64,000 nt of DNA from Bacteroides_E sp964528875 (GCA_964528875.1 CAZGUI010000003.1:20357-84356); one strand, 5' to 3'; positions 17,015 to 27,458 are shown, numbered from the stretch's first letter. The notes: generated by a model not told the origin, from the letters alone. Program-made: numbers and translations.

Positions 17015-18325
17015 ATGAAGAAAACCCTTTTAACCTTAGTTTCGCTCTTTCTTACTCTACTGGCTATTGCAAATAACTACCCACATCAAAGCAATGTACT
17101 GTGGGTAACAACACCTAGTCATACCGACTGGTTATACAAAACAGGAGAAAAAGCAACTGTTTCTGTTCAAGTATATGAATATGGCATCTTGTTAGATGAC
17201 AAAGAAATTGAATACGCCATTGGACAAGATTGTCTAGATACAGATACCAAAGGGACAATCAAGCTGAAGAAAGGAAAAGCAGAAATCTCACTGGGAACAA
17301 TGAATAAACCCGGATTTCGAGACTGTCAAATGAGTATTCAGCTGGAGGGAAAGACCTATAAGCATCACATCAAAGTAGGGTTTTCTCCCGAAAGAATCGC
17401 TCCTTACACACAAATGCCTCAGGATTTTAAAGATTACTGGAAAGAGGTACTCGTAGAGCAGGAGAATTGTCCTATGATTCCGGAAGTAAAATACATAGAA
17501 GAATTCTCTTCAGACAAAGTGGTTTGTTATTTAGTAAAATTACAATGTTATAAACCCGGTTTCTTCGTTTACGGTTACCTCACTAAACCTCGTAAAGAAG
17601 GTAAATATCCCCTTGTAATATCCCCTCCGGGTGCAGGAATTAAGCCAATGAACCCTATGAAAACCATATTCTATGCTGAAAACGGATGTATACGGTTTGA
17701 TATGGAGATTCATGGTATCAACCCTTCTTTAGATGCAGCGACTTACAAGGACATTACCCAATCTTTTGGCAATCATCACCCCAATGGCTATTTAGCTAAC
17801 GGAATACATAATCGTGACACTTACTATATGAAAAAGGTGTATGCAGGTTGCGTTCGAGCAGTTGATTTTCTCACTACTATCCCCGAATGGGATGGTACAA
17901 ATATAATTGCTCAAGGGGGAAGTCAAGGAGGGGCTTTAGCTTTAGTCGTTGCCGGCCTAGACTCTAGAATTACAGCTTGCGTTGCTAATCACCCTGCATT
18001 ATCGGATATGGCTGCCTATGCTGAAAAAGGACGTACAGGAGGTTATCCACATTTTAACAGAAAATACAAAGGAGTTGAACTAACTCCAAACGTTATTCAA
18101 ACACTTTCGTATTATGATGTTGTTAACTTTGCACGTTGCATCTCGGTTCCGGTCTTTATGACTTGGGGATACAATGATAATGTTTGTCCTCCAACCACTA
18201 GTTATGCTGTTTACAATGTATTAACAACTCCAAAGAAAGCTCTAATTACTCCGGTTAACGAACATTGGGTATCTACAGATACACGATATGTTCAACTGGA
18301 ATGGATAAAAGAGCAACTCAAGTAA
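17015..18325 (+). CDS. CE7-like acetyl-xylan/cephalosporin-C-type esterase
   Basis: Secreted alpha/beta hydrolase of 436 aa: signal peptide, an N-terminal Ig-like domain (about residues 20-120) and an AXE1-type hydrolase domain (about 130-436). The triad is readable: nucleophile Ser in GGSQGG, Asp in YNDNVCPP and His in the C-terminal NEHW. CE7 members deacetylate small acetylated sugars and oligosaccharides. The start at 17015 (MKKTLLTL) gives a standard signal peptide; the in-frame ATG at 16997 lies inside an inverted repeat. The gene is divergent from GH20 and convergent with the mutarotase gene, so its partner pathway is not certain, though deacetylation of a glycan used by a neighbouring locus is likely. 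Confidence 0.8.
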   Translation: MKKTLLTLVSLFLTLLAIANNYPHQSNVLWVTTPSHTDWLYKTGEKATVSVQVYEYGILLDDKEIEYAIGQDCLDTDTKGTIKLKKGKAEISLGTMNKPGFRDCQMSIQLEGKTYKHHIKVGFSPERIAPYTQMPQDFKDYWKEVLVEQENCPMIPEVKYIEEFSSDKVVCYLVKLQCYKPGFFVYGYLTKPRKEGKYPLVISPPGAGIKPMNPMKTIFYAENGCIRFDMEIHGINPSLDAATYKDITQSFGNHHPNGYLANGIHNRDTYYMKKVYAGCVRAVDFLTTIPEWDGTNIIAQGGSQGGALALVVAGLDSRITACVANHPALSDMAAYAEKGRTGGYPHFNRKYKGVELTPNVIQTLSYYDVVNFARCISVPVFMTWGYNDNVCPPTTSYAVYNVLTTPKKALITPVNEHWVSTDTRYVQLEWIKEQLK

Positions 18326-18350
18326 TCATTGAAAGCTTTAAGGATCAGTT

Positions 18351-18391
18351 TTATCACAAGTTTATCTAATCAATTGATAAACTTGTGATAA
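18351..18391. terminator. Strong bidirectional terminator
   Basis: Perfect 16-bp arms, TTATCACAAGTTTATC and GATAAACTTGTGATAA, with a 9-base loop. The right arm is followed by TTTT on the + strand and the left preceded by AAAA-type sequence. It lies between the convergent esterase and mutarotase genes. Confidence 0.85.
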
Positions 18392-18427
18392 TTTTCCATG
18401 TTGAATAAAAGTAATTAAGTAAGGGCA

Positions 18428-18805
18428 TTATGCATACAAATGAAAGATTCTATTCATCATCTGCCATTTTTCATCCGAAGTAGCATCTTCTTTACATAAC
18501 TGAAACATACTCATATAATGTTCCCACTCCTCTTGTTTGGGAAGTGTAGCCAACTTTTTCATTGCCACCTCCCAATTGAAATTGAGAGGAACTTCCACAA
18601 TCATAAATAAACGATAATCTACAATATAGATTTCCATCTCTAATATTCCCACCTCTCGGATACCTTCTAAGACTTCAGGCCAAACTTCAGATTCACTATG
18701 GCGCTTAATATACTCTTTTATTAACTTTGGATCATTTCTTAAATCCATTGTTTGACAATATCTCTTTATCGGTTCTCTATACTCTTTAACCTTATAACCT
18801 TTCAT
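18428..18805 (-). CDS. L-rhamnose mutarotase-like protein (RhaM family)
   Basis: Cytoplasmic protein of 125 aa, close to the usual length of RhaM (about 104 aa) plus a short N-terminal extension. It shows the family core YCQTMDLRNDPKLIKEYIKRHSESEVWPEV, whose EY...RH and WPE residues line up with the active-site Tyr/His region of E. coli RhaM (EEYQRRHNPIWPEL). The enzyme interconverts alpha and beta anomers of L-rhamnose or a related deoxysugar. It is transcribed away from the HTCS gene across a shared 423-bp region that carries palindrome array 2, which may mean the adjacent polysaccharide locus handles a rhamnose- or fucose-bearing glycan. Confidence 0.8.
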   Translation of the reverse strand: MKGYKVKEYREPIKRYCQTMDLRNDPKLIKEYIKRHSESEVWPEVLEGIREVGILEMEIYIVDYRLFMIVEVPLNFNWEVAMKKLATLPKQEEWEHYMSMFQLCKEDATSDEKWQMMNRIFHLYA

Positions 18806-19001
18806 CTCCTATCTAAATTAGAATCAATATTCCAAGATATAAGGAGAATATGAATTTAAAAAGTTTTCAGCCAAACTCTTACTCTGTGATTCTTCTTTTT
18901 TAACAAGTTGAGTAATAAGAGTACATAAAAGAAGCATTATAAACATTCCGGATTAATAGACTATAGTCTTAAAAATAGTCTCAGTATTTTTCTCCTTTTA
19001 T

Positions 19002-19080
19002 CGGTCTAGGACTGAAGGCTTGTCGGTCTAGGACTGAAGGGCTCTCGGTCTAGGACCGAACACCCTGCGGTCTAGGACCG
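19002..19080 (+). repeat. 22-bp-period palindrome array 2 (four units)
   Basis: Units start at 19002, 19024, 19046 and 19068. All four carry CGGTCTAGGAC on the + strand, ending TG in units 1-2 and CG in units 3-4. Spacers are AAGGCTTGT, AAGGGCTCT and AACACCCTG. This is the only array with no variant core. It sits in a divergent promoter region. Confidence 0.9.
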
Positions 19081-19166
19081 TCTCAGAAGAAACAGAACCA
19101 AGCAGACTAATAAACCTAAACTTCATTGAAGCAAAGAAATAAATACACACCTTTTTCCTCTCCTTT

Positions 19167-19197
19167 TTTGTTGTTCTTGAAAATAGAACTACATTCG
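19167..19197 (+). promoter_or_regulatory. Predicted promoter of the HTCS gene
   Basis: TTTG (19167-19170), 19 bp, then TACATTCG (19190-19197), one mismatch from TAnnTTTG. It predicts a start near 19204 and a leader of about 25 nt. Confidence 0.55.
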
Positions 19198-19228
19198 TTC
19201 TAAATTGTCATAACTATATAAATTAGCT

Positions 19229-22200
19229 ATGAAGACTATTAACTTTGTTTTTATATTTTTCCTCTTATTACCACTAACTCTTTTTGCCGAGGGTAGCTAC
19301 TTTTTTTCTCATATTTCTTCAGAACAAGGGTTATCACAATTAACAGTAACCTCTATCTTACAAGATCACGAAGGGTTTATGTGGTTTGGTACACGCAATG
19401 GGCTAAACAAATATGACGGATACACTTTTGATGTATATCAACACGACCCAAACAACAGAAAAAGTCTAAGTGATAATCACATCTTATGCTTAACCGAGGA
19501 TAACGAAAAGAATCTATGGATAGGTACCAATAGTGGATTGAACAAATTAACGTATACCACTCAAGAGATTGAACGTTTTTTTAGCTTAAATGACAGCACC
19601 ACTCTTTCCAGCAGCTCCATTCTTTCTCTTTACACTGACCTTGAAGGAGATGTGTGGATTGGAACTTTTAGTGGGCTTAACAAATACAATAAAGCGAATC
19701 ATACTTTTGAGCGAATTAACATAGATAAAAGAACAAAAGATCAAATCAATACCATTATTGGTAAAGATCATATGCTATATCTGGGTACAACTCACCAAGG
19801 AGTAATAAGCTATAACACCAAAACTCGCGAAGTAAAAAGCATAACCCATACAGAAGAATATAAAAACATTCGATCTCTCTTTCTGGATAAAAACAACAAC
19901 TTATGGATAGGAACATATAACCACGGAGTTTTAGTTTTATCTCCCTCGGGCGAAATTCAAGCTCGCTACTCCACATCCAACGGATTAAGCAGTAACTATA
20001 TCCGAAGCATCAACCAATCCCCCAATGGAAACATGCTCATTGGTTCCTTCAATGGCTTGAATGTTTTAGACCTTCAAACGCAAAAGATTACTCCCTATAA
20101 AGCAGAAGGACAATTAAATGGAAGCATTAGCCACAACTCCATCTATAATATTTTTATTGACAAGAACCAAACCTTATGGATTGGCACGTATGGTGGTGGT
20201 GTAAACTATTATACACCGTATGCCAACAAGTTTCAATTCTACAATTTCTTACAAGAGCAAAAAAAGGCCTTTGGTATTAAAGGTCCAATTGTTGAGACAA
20301 AAAACAGCATCTACATTGCTACTGAAGGAAGTGGTTTAATAGAAATGTATAAACCAATTAACCAGAAATATCAATTTGATTTTTATAAAATATCCGAACA
20401 CTTTTTTTCACATAACATTTTAAAGTCACTCTATTTAGAAGGAGATAAGATTTTCTGTGGAACTAACCTTGGTACTATCTACATCTTTGACACACAGTCC
20501 AAAAAGTTTACTCTGTTCTACGATTTCAAATCAGAAAAGGCTATCTATCAGATAGGTAGAAATAGCTTTGGAGAGTTATATGCTGCAGGAGTGAATGAAA
20601 TTGGCTTTACCTTTTTCACCAAAGAGGGTAAAATACGGAATTCATTTAAAACAAAGAATCAATCTTCCTTTACCTTTAAAGATACTCGTTGTATACTTGA
20701 AATTGAAAAAGGAAGATATCTCATTGGCACACGAAACAATGGATTGTATGATTTTAATGAAACAACCGGAGAAATTAAACAATACTTAAAAACGCTCAAC
20801 AGTATTCCCGAACGGACCATTCCTAAGAACTACATAACTAGCATTATTAAAGACCACAAGGGGCAAATTTGGATTGGCACCTATGGTGGAGGAATTGCAT
20901 TATTTAATAGAGAAAAAGCAACTTTCACCACTTACAACCAAACGGATGGTCTATTAAGCAATAGCATTTGCGCATTAGTGGAGGATGAAAATCACCATTT
21001 ATGGATTAGTAGCTTGTCGGGGATAAGCAAGATGAACTTAGAGACACACGAAATTGTAAATTATGATTACTCCAGTGGTATCTCTGTAAATGAATTTACA
21101 CCTCATTCAGGTACTCAACTATTAAATGGAAGGGTTGTATTTAGTGGAAACAATGGAATCATTGCTTTCAACCCGAATCAAATGGAGGTTAATCCACACA
21201 TTCCACCTGTTGTATTAAGAAATCTCTTTATCAACAACAACAAAATAATTCCTGGGGCTCCGGATGGCGTACTCACTAATGAAATAGCTACACAGAATCA
21301 GATCACACTCAACCACAATCAAACGAATATAGCCATTGAATACAGTAGCTTAAACTATGTTCTACCGAATAAAAATCAGTATAAATATCAACTGAAAGGC
21401 TTTGATAAAGAGTGGAACGATGCCGGTAACAGACGAATAGCCTACTACACTAATATTCCTCCCGGCACCTATACATTTATTGTAAAAGCATCCAACAATG
21501 ATGAGGTATGGAATGATGCTGGAACTTCTATAGAAATCATCGTACGCCCCCCTTTCTGGAAAACTTGGTGGGCATACACACTGTATGTCTTGTTTCTAGG
21601 AGCAATACTCTACATTATTCTCAGATACTACAATGAACGTAAGCAGTTGGAGAGTAAAATAAAACTAGAGCAAGCCAAAGCTGAAACTCAAAGAGAGTTT
21701 AATGAAACAAGAAATCGCTTATTCACAAATTTCTCTCACGAGCTAAGAACACCCTTAACGCTGATCATGAGTCCATTACGAGGAATGATTGAGAAGGGAG
21801 AAAACTTACCCCTTCAAGTTCAAGAACAGCACAAACTAATGTATAACAACACCTTAAGATTGCTCCGTTTGGTAAATAACCTAATGGATTTTCAAAAGAA
21901 AGAAAGTGGAATACTCACCCTCTCACCTCAATCTTATGATTTCATTGTTTTTTCGGAGGAGCTAGTACAACTTTTTACCCAACTGGCAACTTCAAGAAAA
22001 ATAACATTGAATTTTATACACCAAATTGATCACTTAAACTATCTCTTTGACTTAGGATTAATGGAAAAAGTGTTTTTCAACCTTCTTTCCAATGCTTTTA
22101 AGAATGTACCCGATGGAGGAACAGTCGAAGTAGCATTGCACTTTAAACAACTCTCTGAATTGCAAAAACAATATCCAGAAAAAGGAAAACATTACACAAA

Positions 22201-23320
22201 TGATAAATTAAGGTACATCTTATTGGAGTTCAAGGATTCAGGCGAAGGTATTCCAACTGAACAATTAGAAGACATCTTTATGCCTTTTTATCAGGTTGCA
22301 CAAAATAAACATTCTATGTCTGGTACAGGGCTAGGGTTAAGTTTGAGTAAATCCATAATAGAACTGCATGAGGGTATTATTTGGGCTGAAAACCAAACCA
22401 ATGGAGGTGCGGTGTTTATCTGTGTTTTGCCTTATGACGAGGAACTGCATAAAGACCTACCACTAATGGAACAGGAAGATTATGATGGGTTATTTTTACA
22501 ACAAAACATAGAGCTTCCAAGAAAAAGCTCTACTCTTCCTCTTTATTCTCCCAATAAAAAACACACGGTCTTAGTCGTTGAAGACAATGTGGATGTTCAG
22601 GAGTATATAGCATCGTGTCTATCGGAATACAATGTTATTTTAGCTTCTAACGGAAATGAAGGAGTGGAAAAAGCAATAGAAAAGCAGCCTGACATCATTG
22701 TTTCAGATTTAATGATGCCTAAAATGGATGGCATGGAGATGACATCTATCCTAAAACACAACATACGCACCAGTCATATTCCTATTATACTGCTTACTGC
22801 ACGTACGATGTCAAAAGATATCCAAGAAGGTTATGATACAGGTGCAGATGACTATATAACTAAACCTTTTGATGAAACACTATTAGTTACAAGGGTTAAA
22901 AATCTCATTGCCAATCGTGAAAAACTAAAAGAAATCTATGGAAAGGATTTTTCTTTAGACACCTTAGGCATTGAAGTTTCTTCTCTAGATGAACAGTTCA
23001 TTCAGAAACTACATAAAATAATGGAGGAAAACCTTTCGAATGCTCAATTCAGTTTAGATTTTCTCAGTCAAGAAATAGGAATGAGTAAAGCGACTCTCTA
23101 TCGCAAGGTGAAATCGATAACAGACCTTACCCCCAATGAATTCATACGAAATTACCGACTGGAAATTGCAGCCAAATTATTACAAGAAACACAACTCCCT
23201 ATTTCTGAAGTATATGTTTCTGTTGGCTTTAACAGCATAGCCTATTTCTCTACTTGTTTCAAGAATCGTTATGGGGTATCACCTACTGAGTATATGTCAA
23301 AAAGTAAACGAATAAACTAA
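19229..23320 (+). CDS. Hybrid two-component system regulator (HTCS) of a PUL
   Basis: Protein of 1363 aa that senses and transcribes in one chain. It has a signal peptide, then about 14 reg_prop blades (repeats such as LWIGTNSGLNKL, VWIGTFSGLNKY and IWIGTYGGGIALF) forming two periplasmic propellers to about residue 680. A Y_Y_Y domain (about 690-765) and a membrane helix (about 779-800) follow. Next are HisKA with FSHELRTPLT (His837), HATPase with GTGLGLSLSKSII, a receiver with Asp1160 (VSDLMMPKMDG) and a C-terminal AraC-type HTH (about 1265-1360). HTCS proteins bind an oligosaccharide released from the target glycan and activate the adjacent PUL. Here that is the same-strand block from GH88 to the second GH2. 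Confidence 0.95.
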   Translation: MKTINFVFIFFLLLPLTLFAEGSYFFSHISSEQGLSQLTVTSILQDHEGFMWFGTRNGLNKYDGYTFDVYQHDPNNRKSLSDNHILCLTEDNEKNLWIGTNSGLNKLTYTTQEIERFFSLNDSTTLSSSSILSLYTDLEGDVWIGTFSGLNKYNKANHTFERINIDKRTKDQINTIIGKDHMLYLGTTHQGVISYNTKTREVKSITHTEEYKNIRSLFLDKNNNLWIGTYNHGVLVLSPSGEIQARYSTSNGLSSNYIRSINQSPNGNMLIGSFNGLNVLDLQTQKITPYKAEGQLNGSISHNSIYNIFIDKNQTLWIGTYGGGVNYYTPYANKFQFYNFLQEQKKAFGIKGPIVETKNSIYIATEGSGLIEMYKPINQKYQFDFYKISEHFFSHNILKSLYLEGDKIFCGTNLGTIYIFDTQSKKFTLFYDFKSEKAIYQIGRNSFGELYAAGVNEIGFTFFTKEGKIRNSFKTKNQSSFTFKDTRCILEIEKGRYLIGTRNNGLYDFNETTGEIKQYLKTLNSIPERTIPKNYITSIIKDHKGQIWIGTYGGGIALFNREKATFTTYNQTDGLLSNSICALVEDENHHLWISSLSGISKMNLETHEIVNYDYSSGISVNEFTPHSGTQLLNGRVVFSGNNGIIAFNPNQMEVNPHIPPVVLRNLFINNNKIIPGAPDGVLTNEIATQNQITLNHNQTNIAIEYSSLNYVLPNKNQYKYQLKGFDKEWNDAGNRRIAYYTNIPPGTYTFIVKASNNDEVWNDAGTSIEIIVRPPFWKTWWAYTLYVLFLGAILYIILRYYNERKQLESKIKLEQAKAETQREFNETRNRLFTNFSHELRTPLTLIMSPLRGMIEKGENLPLQVQEQHKLMYNNTLRLLRLVNNLMDFQKKESGILTLSPQSYDFIVFSEELVQLFTQLATSRKITLNFIHQIDHLNYLFDLGLMEKVFFNLLSNAFKNVPDGGTVEVALHFKQLSELQKQYPEKGKHYTNDKLRYILLEFKDSGEGIPTEQLEDIFMPFYQVAQNKHSMSGTGLGLSLSKSIIELHEGIIWAENQTNGGAVFICVLPYDEELHKDLPLMEQEDYDGLFLQQNIELPRKSSTLPLYSPNKKHTVLVVEDNVDVQEYIASCLSEYNVILASNGNEGVEKAIEKQPDIIVSDLMMPKMDGMEMTSILKHNIRTSHIPIILLTARTMSKDIQEGYDTGADDYITKPFDETLLVTRVKNLIANREKLKEIYGKDFSLDTLGIEVSSLDEQFIQKLHKIMEENLSNAQFSLDFLSQEIGMSKATLYRKVKSITDLTPNEFIRNYRLEIAAKLLQETQLPISEVYVSVGFNSIAYFSTCFKNRYGVSPTEYMSKSKRIN

Positions 23321-23439
23321 CCTACAGCTATTAATAGGTAGGAATAATGGATTTTTGAAAAAGATTGAATTGATATTGAAACTCAGTCTTGTTTATCTTC
23401 TTGATTTTTGTAGTAGTATAATACTTCAAAAATCAAACT

Positions 23440-24678
23440 ATGAACAAGCATCTATATTTTCTGCTTATTTTAAGTCTTTTCTTCTGTTCTTGTAATCACC
23501 ATTCAACAGATAAAAATACAACCTCAAAAGGATTTGAGTTTGCTACTGCACAGCTGAAATTTGCAATAGCCGAAATAAACAAAACAACCTCCGATTCTAC
23601 TCATAAGTCAATATCTGAAAACAAGATTCCGGTTTCACCCCGCTCTATGGATAGTCAGGGGAATCTAATAATGGTCCCTTCACGAGACTGGACCAGTGGT
23701 TTTTTCCCTGGAGAACTATGGTATATGTATGAGTACACAAAAGACTCCTATTGGAAAGAGATGGCACAACAATATAGTGCCCCCATTGAGCAAGAAAAAA
23801 GAAATGGTAAAACCCACGATATGGGTTTCAAAGTGTATTGTAGTTTTGGCAATGGCTATCGATTAACAAACGATGAAAGTTATAAAAGTATTTTATTAGA
23901 GTCTGCTAATACACTGATTACTCGATATAAGCCTAATGCGAAAATCATACGCTCATGGGATCATAATAAAGACAAGTGGCAATGTCCGGTCATCATAGAT
24001 AATATGATGAACTTGGAACTACTTTTCTGGGCATTCAAAGAAACCAACGACCCTACTTATTATAACATAGCAGTAGATCACGCTACAACCACATTAAAGA
24101 ATCACTTTAGACCCGATTATAGTTCCTATCATGTTATTGATTATGATACCATTACCGGAGAAGTATTAAAAAGGAATACCCATCAAGGTTATGCACACGA
24201 GTCAGCATGGTCTAGAGGACAAGCATGGGCAGTTTATGGCTATACAATGTGCTATAGGGAAACAGGAAATATAGAGTTTTTAGAAATAGCAAAAAATGTA
24301 GTTCAATATATTTTCAATCACCCCAACTTACCACAAGATCTTATTCCTTACTGGGATTATGATGCACCAGAAATTCCCAATGAACCCAGAGATGTATCGG
24401 CAGCAACAGTAACTGCTTCAGCACTTTATGAGCTAAGTCTATACGATGAGGAAAACGCATCACAATATAAAAAATGGGCAGATACCATCTTAAATAATTT
24501 AGCCTCAAACTATCACGCAAAAACCAATGGAGATTGTGGATTCCTGTTACTACATAGCACAGGATCAAAACCAGGTAATTTTGAAGTAGATGCCCCATTG
24601 GTTTATGCCGATTATTATTATTTAGAAGCATTAATTAGAAAACAAAAAATAGAAGACCATAGTCCTCTTTTTAACTAA
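23440..24678 (+). CDS. GH88 unsaturated glucuronyl hydrolase, lipoprotein
   Basis: Protein of 412 aa with lipobox LFFCSC, cysteines at about 17 and 19. It is an (alpha/alpha)6 barrel of GH88, with DWTSGFFPGELWYMY, HDMGF (the Asp equivalent to Asp88 of Bacillus UGL), PVIIDNMMNLELLFW (Asp149 equivalent) and the HESAWSRGQAWAVYGY block. The family hydrates the 4,5-unsaturated uronic acid left at the non-reducing end by polysaccharide lyases. That pairs directly with the PF05426 lyase encoded 8 kb downstream in the same PUL. It is the first gene after the HTCS, 119 bp away, and is followed by GH2 after 22 bp. Activity on GAG-derived versus other glucuronyl oligosaccharides cannot be told. Confidence 0.9.
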   Translation: MNKHLYFLLILSLFFCSCNHHSTDKNTTSKGFEFATAQLKFAIAEINKTTSDSTHKSISENKIPVSPRSMDSQGNLIMVPSRDWTSGFFPGELWYMYEYTKDSYWKEMAQQYSAPIEQEKRNGKTHDMGFKVYCSFGNGYRLTNDESYKSILLESANTLITRYKPNAKIIRSWDHNKDKWQCPVIIDNMMNLELLFWAFKETNDPTYYNIAVDHATTTLKNHFRPDYSSYHVIDYDTITGEVLKRNTHQGYAHESAWSRGQAWAVYGYTMCYRETGNIEFLEIAKNVVQYIFNHPNLPQDLIPYWDYDAPEIPNEPRDVSAATVTASALYELSLYDEENASQYKKWADTILNNLASNYHAKTNGDCGFLLLHSTGSKPGNFEVDAPLVYADYYYLEALIRKQKIEDHSPLFN

Positions 24679-24700
24679 CACCCTTAGATAGACATTCAGT

Positions 24701-27196
24701 ATGAACAAGAAAAACAAAATCTTACAAAATCTCTTTATCCTCTTTGCATTTTTAAGTATAGCAGGATCGGGTATGGCGCAAATAAACTATCCCAACAAAC
24801 AGCGCTTAAACGACGATTGGCTGTTCTTACAGTCAGACCTTGGCAGCATTTGGGAAGCTGTTCGTCCGGCAGTCAAAGGGGCTTCCGAAACAGTTCCATT
24901 ATGGAACAAGGTAACACTGCCGCATTGTTTTAATGCAGAAGATGCAGTAGACCCCGATAAAAACTATTATCAAGGACCGGGTTGGTATAAGATGATGCTT
25001 AAAGTAGACAACCCTTATGCTAACGGCAGAACGCTTTTACACTTTGAGGGTGCGGGTCAAAAAACCGAGGTATATATTTACACAACAAAGGTAGGTAGCC
25101 ACGTAGGAGGTTATGATGAATGGAGTGTTGATATTACTGACGCTGTACACTCCTTTTTACAATCTAAAGAGGCTAAACGATTCAAAGGAGAAGTCCCTTT
25201 AATTGTTCGTTGCGATAATACGCGCGATGTAGAAATGATTCCTTCCGACTTATCAGACTTTAACGTATATGGCGGCATCTATCGCTACCTAAATTTGGTA
25301 TATACCCCCGCAATGTCATTCGCTCAAATAAAAATAACTCCGACAGTAGATGCCAAAGGAAAAAAAGCACAACTTTCCATTGAGGGAAACATTTTAAATC
25401 ATTCCTCTGAATCGTCTGCAAGAATTAACATTAAGATTGTTGATCCTTCAGGAAAAACAATAAAAGAGCAAAAACAAACCCTTAACCAATGGGATAACAT
25501 AAACCTGCTCTCTTTAGATCTAGCAAAACCCAAGTTATGGTCACCCGACAGTCCACAGTTATACACTTGTGAAATCACATTAAGCACATCAACAGAGGAA
25601 ACAACATATCAAGATGTTTTTGGTTTTCGCCATTTTGAATTTGTTGAGAAAGGACCATTCCTTCTCAACGGAAAACGACTTTTATTAAGAGGAACTCATC
25701 GTCACGAAGATCACGCAGGAGTGGCTGCAGCAATGACTGAGGAGCAGATTATAAAAGAGATGGAACTGATGAAAGAGATGGGGGTTAACTTCATTCGATT
25801 AGGTCATTATCAACAATCCAGAATAGTCCTTGAAGCCTGTAACCGATTAGGAATATTGGTATGGGAAGAGATACCCTGGTGTAGAGGTGGACTAGGTGGA
25901 GAGACCTATAAAGAGCAAGCCAGACGTATGCTTACTAATATGATTACCCAACATCACAATCACCCATCTGTAATTTTATGGGGACTAGGTAATGAAAATG
26001 ACTGGCCTAACGATTTTCCGGAATTTGATAAAGAGAAAATCAGACAATTCATGAAAGAACTTCACGACTTATCACACCAATTGGACGATAGTCGATTGAC
26101 TTGTATTAGAAGATGTGAATTCTGTAGCGATATAATTGATGTGTACTCTCCTTCAATATGGGCCGGATGGTACAGAGGCGTATATACTGATTACAAGCGG
26201 GTTTCGTACAATGAGATGCAGAAAGTAAAACACTTCCTACATGTGGAATGGGGAGGAGATAACCACGCCAGACGGCATGCAGAAGACCCGTATGTGGGTT
26301 TAGATAAAATTAAAACCGGTAGTTCTGCCGACGAGAGAGCTGGAGATGCTTCTTTATATGGAGGTACAGCACGCGCCTCCAAAGACGGTGATTGGAGTGA
26401 AACTTACATTGTGGACTTAATTGACTGGCACTTGAAAGAGCAGGAAACCATGGATTGGCTAACAGGAGCTGCTTATTGGCCTTTCAAGGACTTTTCCACT
26501 CCTGTACGTCCGGAAAATCCTATCCCTTACATGAACCAAAAAGGAGTTGTAGAGCGCGACTTAACTCCTAAAGAATCGTTTTACGTCTTTCAATCGTATT
26601 GGACCACAAAACCAATGATTCATATTTATGGCCATACATGGCCGGTACGTTGGGGAAAGGCAGATGAAGTAAAAACTTTAAGAGTGTATTCTAACTGTGA
26701 TAAAGTAGAACTGTTTCTAAATGGAGAGAGCTGTGGAATAAAGAAAAGAGACTCACAAGATTTCCCTTCAGCCGGTTTACGCTGGGATACCTCATTCAAA
26801 CCCGGGAAAAATACTGTAAAAGCCGTTGGATATAAAAAGGAGAAGAAGGAAACTATTCAAGTCATTGATGAAATCTCTTTTGAATATGAAACACGTACTT
26901 TCGGTAAAGAGACCTCCATCACTGCATCAATAATTGAAGAAACAGATGATTATGTATGGATTGAAGCAGAGCTAAAAGACCAAAATGGTGTTATTTGTTT
27001 GAATTCTAAAAAGTACATCTACTTTTCAGTAGTTGGTGATGGATCATTGGTTAAAAATCAAGGCACATCAACCGGATCATCTAAAGTACAAGCCTATAAT
27101 GGAAGAGCTAGAATTCAATTAATGAAAAATAAAGGAGAGTCTGTTATCGCTATAAAATCAAATAGTCTGGAAACTATTTTTATATCGATAAGGTAA
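24701..27196 (+). CDS. GH2 glycosidase (beta-galactosidase/glucuronidase type)
   Basis: Protein of 831 aa with a signal peptide ending near GMAQ. GH2 domains are in order: sugar-binding jelly roll (about residues 35-205), Ig-like sandwich (about 210-315), TIM barrel (about 320-620) and C-terminal beta domains. The acid/base is Glu432 in LGNENDW and the nucleophile Glu516 in HVEWGGDN. The family cleaves non-reducing terminal beta-galactosyl, beta-glucuronyl or beta-mannosyl residues, and sequence alone does not fix which. It is in an apparent operon with GH88 and is probably periplasmic. Confidence 0.88.
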   Translation: MNKKNKILQNLFILFAFLSIAGSGMAQINYPNKQRLNDDWLFLQSDLGSIWEAVRPAVKGASETVPLWNKVTLPHCFNAEDAVDPDKNYYQGPGWYKMMLKVDNPYANGRTLLHFEGAGQKTEVYIYTTKVGSHVGGYDEWSVDITDAVHSFLQSKEAKRFKGEVPLIVRCDNTRDVEMIPSDLSDFNVYGGIYRYLNLVYTPAMSFAQIKITPTVDAKGKKAQLSIEGNILNHSSESSARINIKIVDPSGKTIKEQKQTLNQWDNINLLSLDLAKPKLWSPDSPQLYTCEITLSTSTEETTYQDVFGFRHFEFVEKGPFLLNGKRLLLRGTHRHEDHAGVAAAMTEEQIIKEMELMKEMGVNFIRLGHYQQSRIVLEACNRLGILVWEEIPWCRGGLGGETYKEQARRMLTNMITQHHNHPSVILWGLGNENDWPNDFPEFDKEKIRQFMKELHDLSHQLDDSRLTCIRRCEFCSDIIDVYSPSIWAGWYRGVYTDYKRVSYNEMQKVKHFLHVEWGGDNHARRHAEDPYVGLDKIKTGSSADERAGDASLYGGTARASKDGDWSETYIVDLIDWHLKEQETMDWLTGAAYWPFKDFSTPVRPENPIPYMNQKGVVERDLTPKESFYVFQSYWTTKPMIHIYGHTWPVRWGKADEVKTLRVYSNCDKVELFLNGESCGIKKRDSQDFPSAGLRWDTSFKPGKNTVKAVGYKKEKKETIQVIDEISFEYETRTFGKETSITASIIEETDDYVWIEAELKDQNGVICLNSKKYIYFSVVGDGSLVKNQGTSTGSSKVQAYNGRARIQLMKNKGESVIAIKSNSLETIFISIR

Positions 27197-27341
27197 AGGC
27201 TAACTTTGCATATTTTTCTAATAAAAAACCAAACTAGACAAGAACGCCCAAAAGAGAACTGTTAATTAAACATTAAAAAAAGAAGTAAATTAAACTTCTT
27301 AAGCACTATCAAAATGACAGAATAAATCAAAATTATTAGAA

Positions 27342-27375
27342 CCAGTGCATAAAATGCACATTTGATGGTTTTTTT
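27342..27375 (+). terminator. Probable terminator after the first GH2 gene
   Basis: GTGCAT AAA ATGCAC hairpin (27345-27359), enclosed by CCA and TGG, followed by seven T (27369-27375). It separates the GH88-GH2 pair from the SusC promoter. Confidence 0.55.
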
Positions 27376-27420
27376 AAAATGATTGAATGAATATCGAAAA
27401 CAAAAAATAACATAAACACA

Positions 27421-27428
27421 TAGTTTTG
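27421..27428 (+). promoter_or_regulatory. -7 box of the PUL susC promoter
   Basis: TAGTTTTG matches TAnnTTTG exactly, 30 bp before the SusC ATG. No TTTG or TTG stands 19-21 bp upstream, which is usual for a promoter that needs an activator such as the HTCS. Confidence 0.5.
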
Positions 27429-27458
27429 TATTACAATATAATTTCAATAATCGAATAT

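Larger units (their letters stand above)
18806..19228. other. Divergent intergenic region with array 2 and HTCS promoter
   Basis: No gene. The half nearest the mutarotase is featureless AT-rich DNA. Array 2 lies at 19002-19080 and the HTCS promoter at 19167-19197. Confidence 0.6.

Noticed and set aside
19755..19976. Antisense frame in the HTCS gene
   Set aside because: Shadow of the reg_prop repeat coding sequence.
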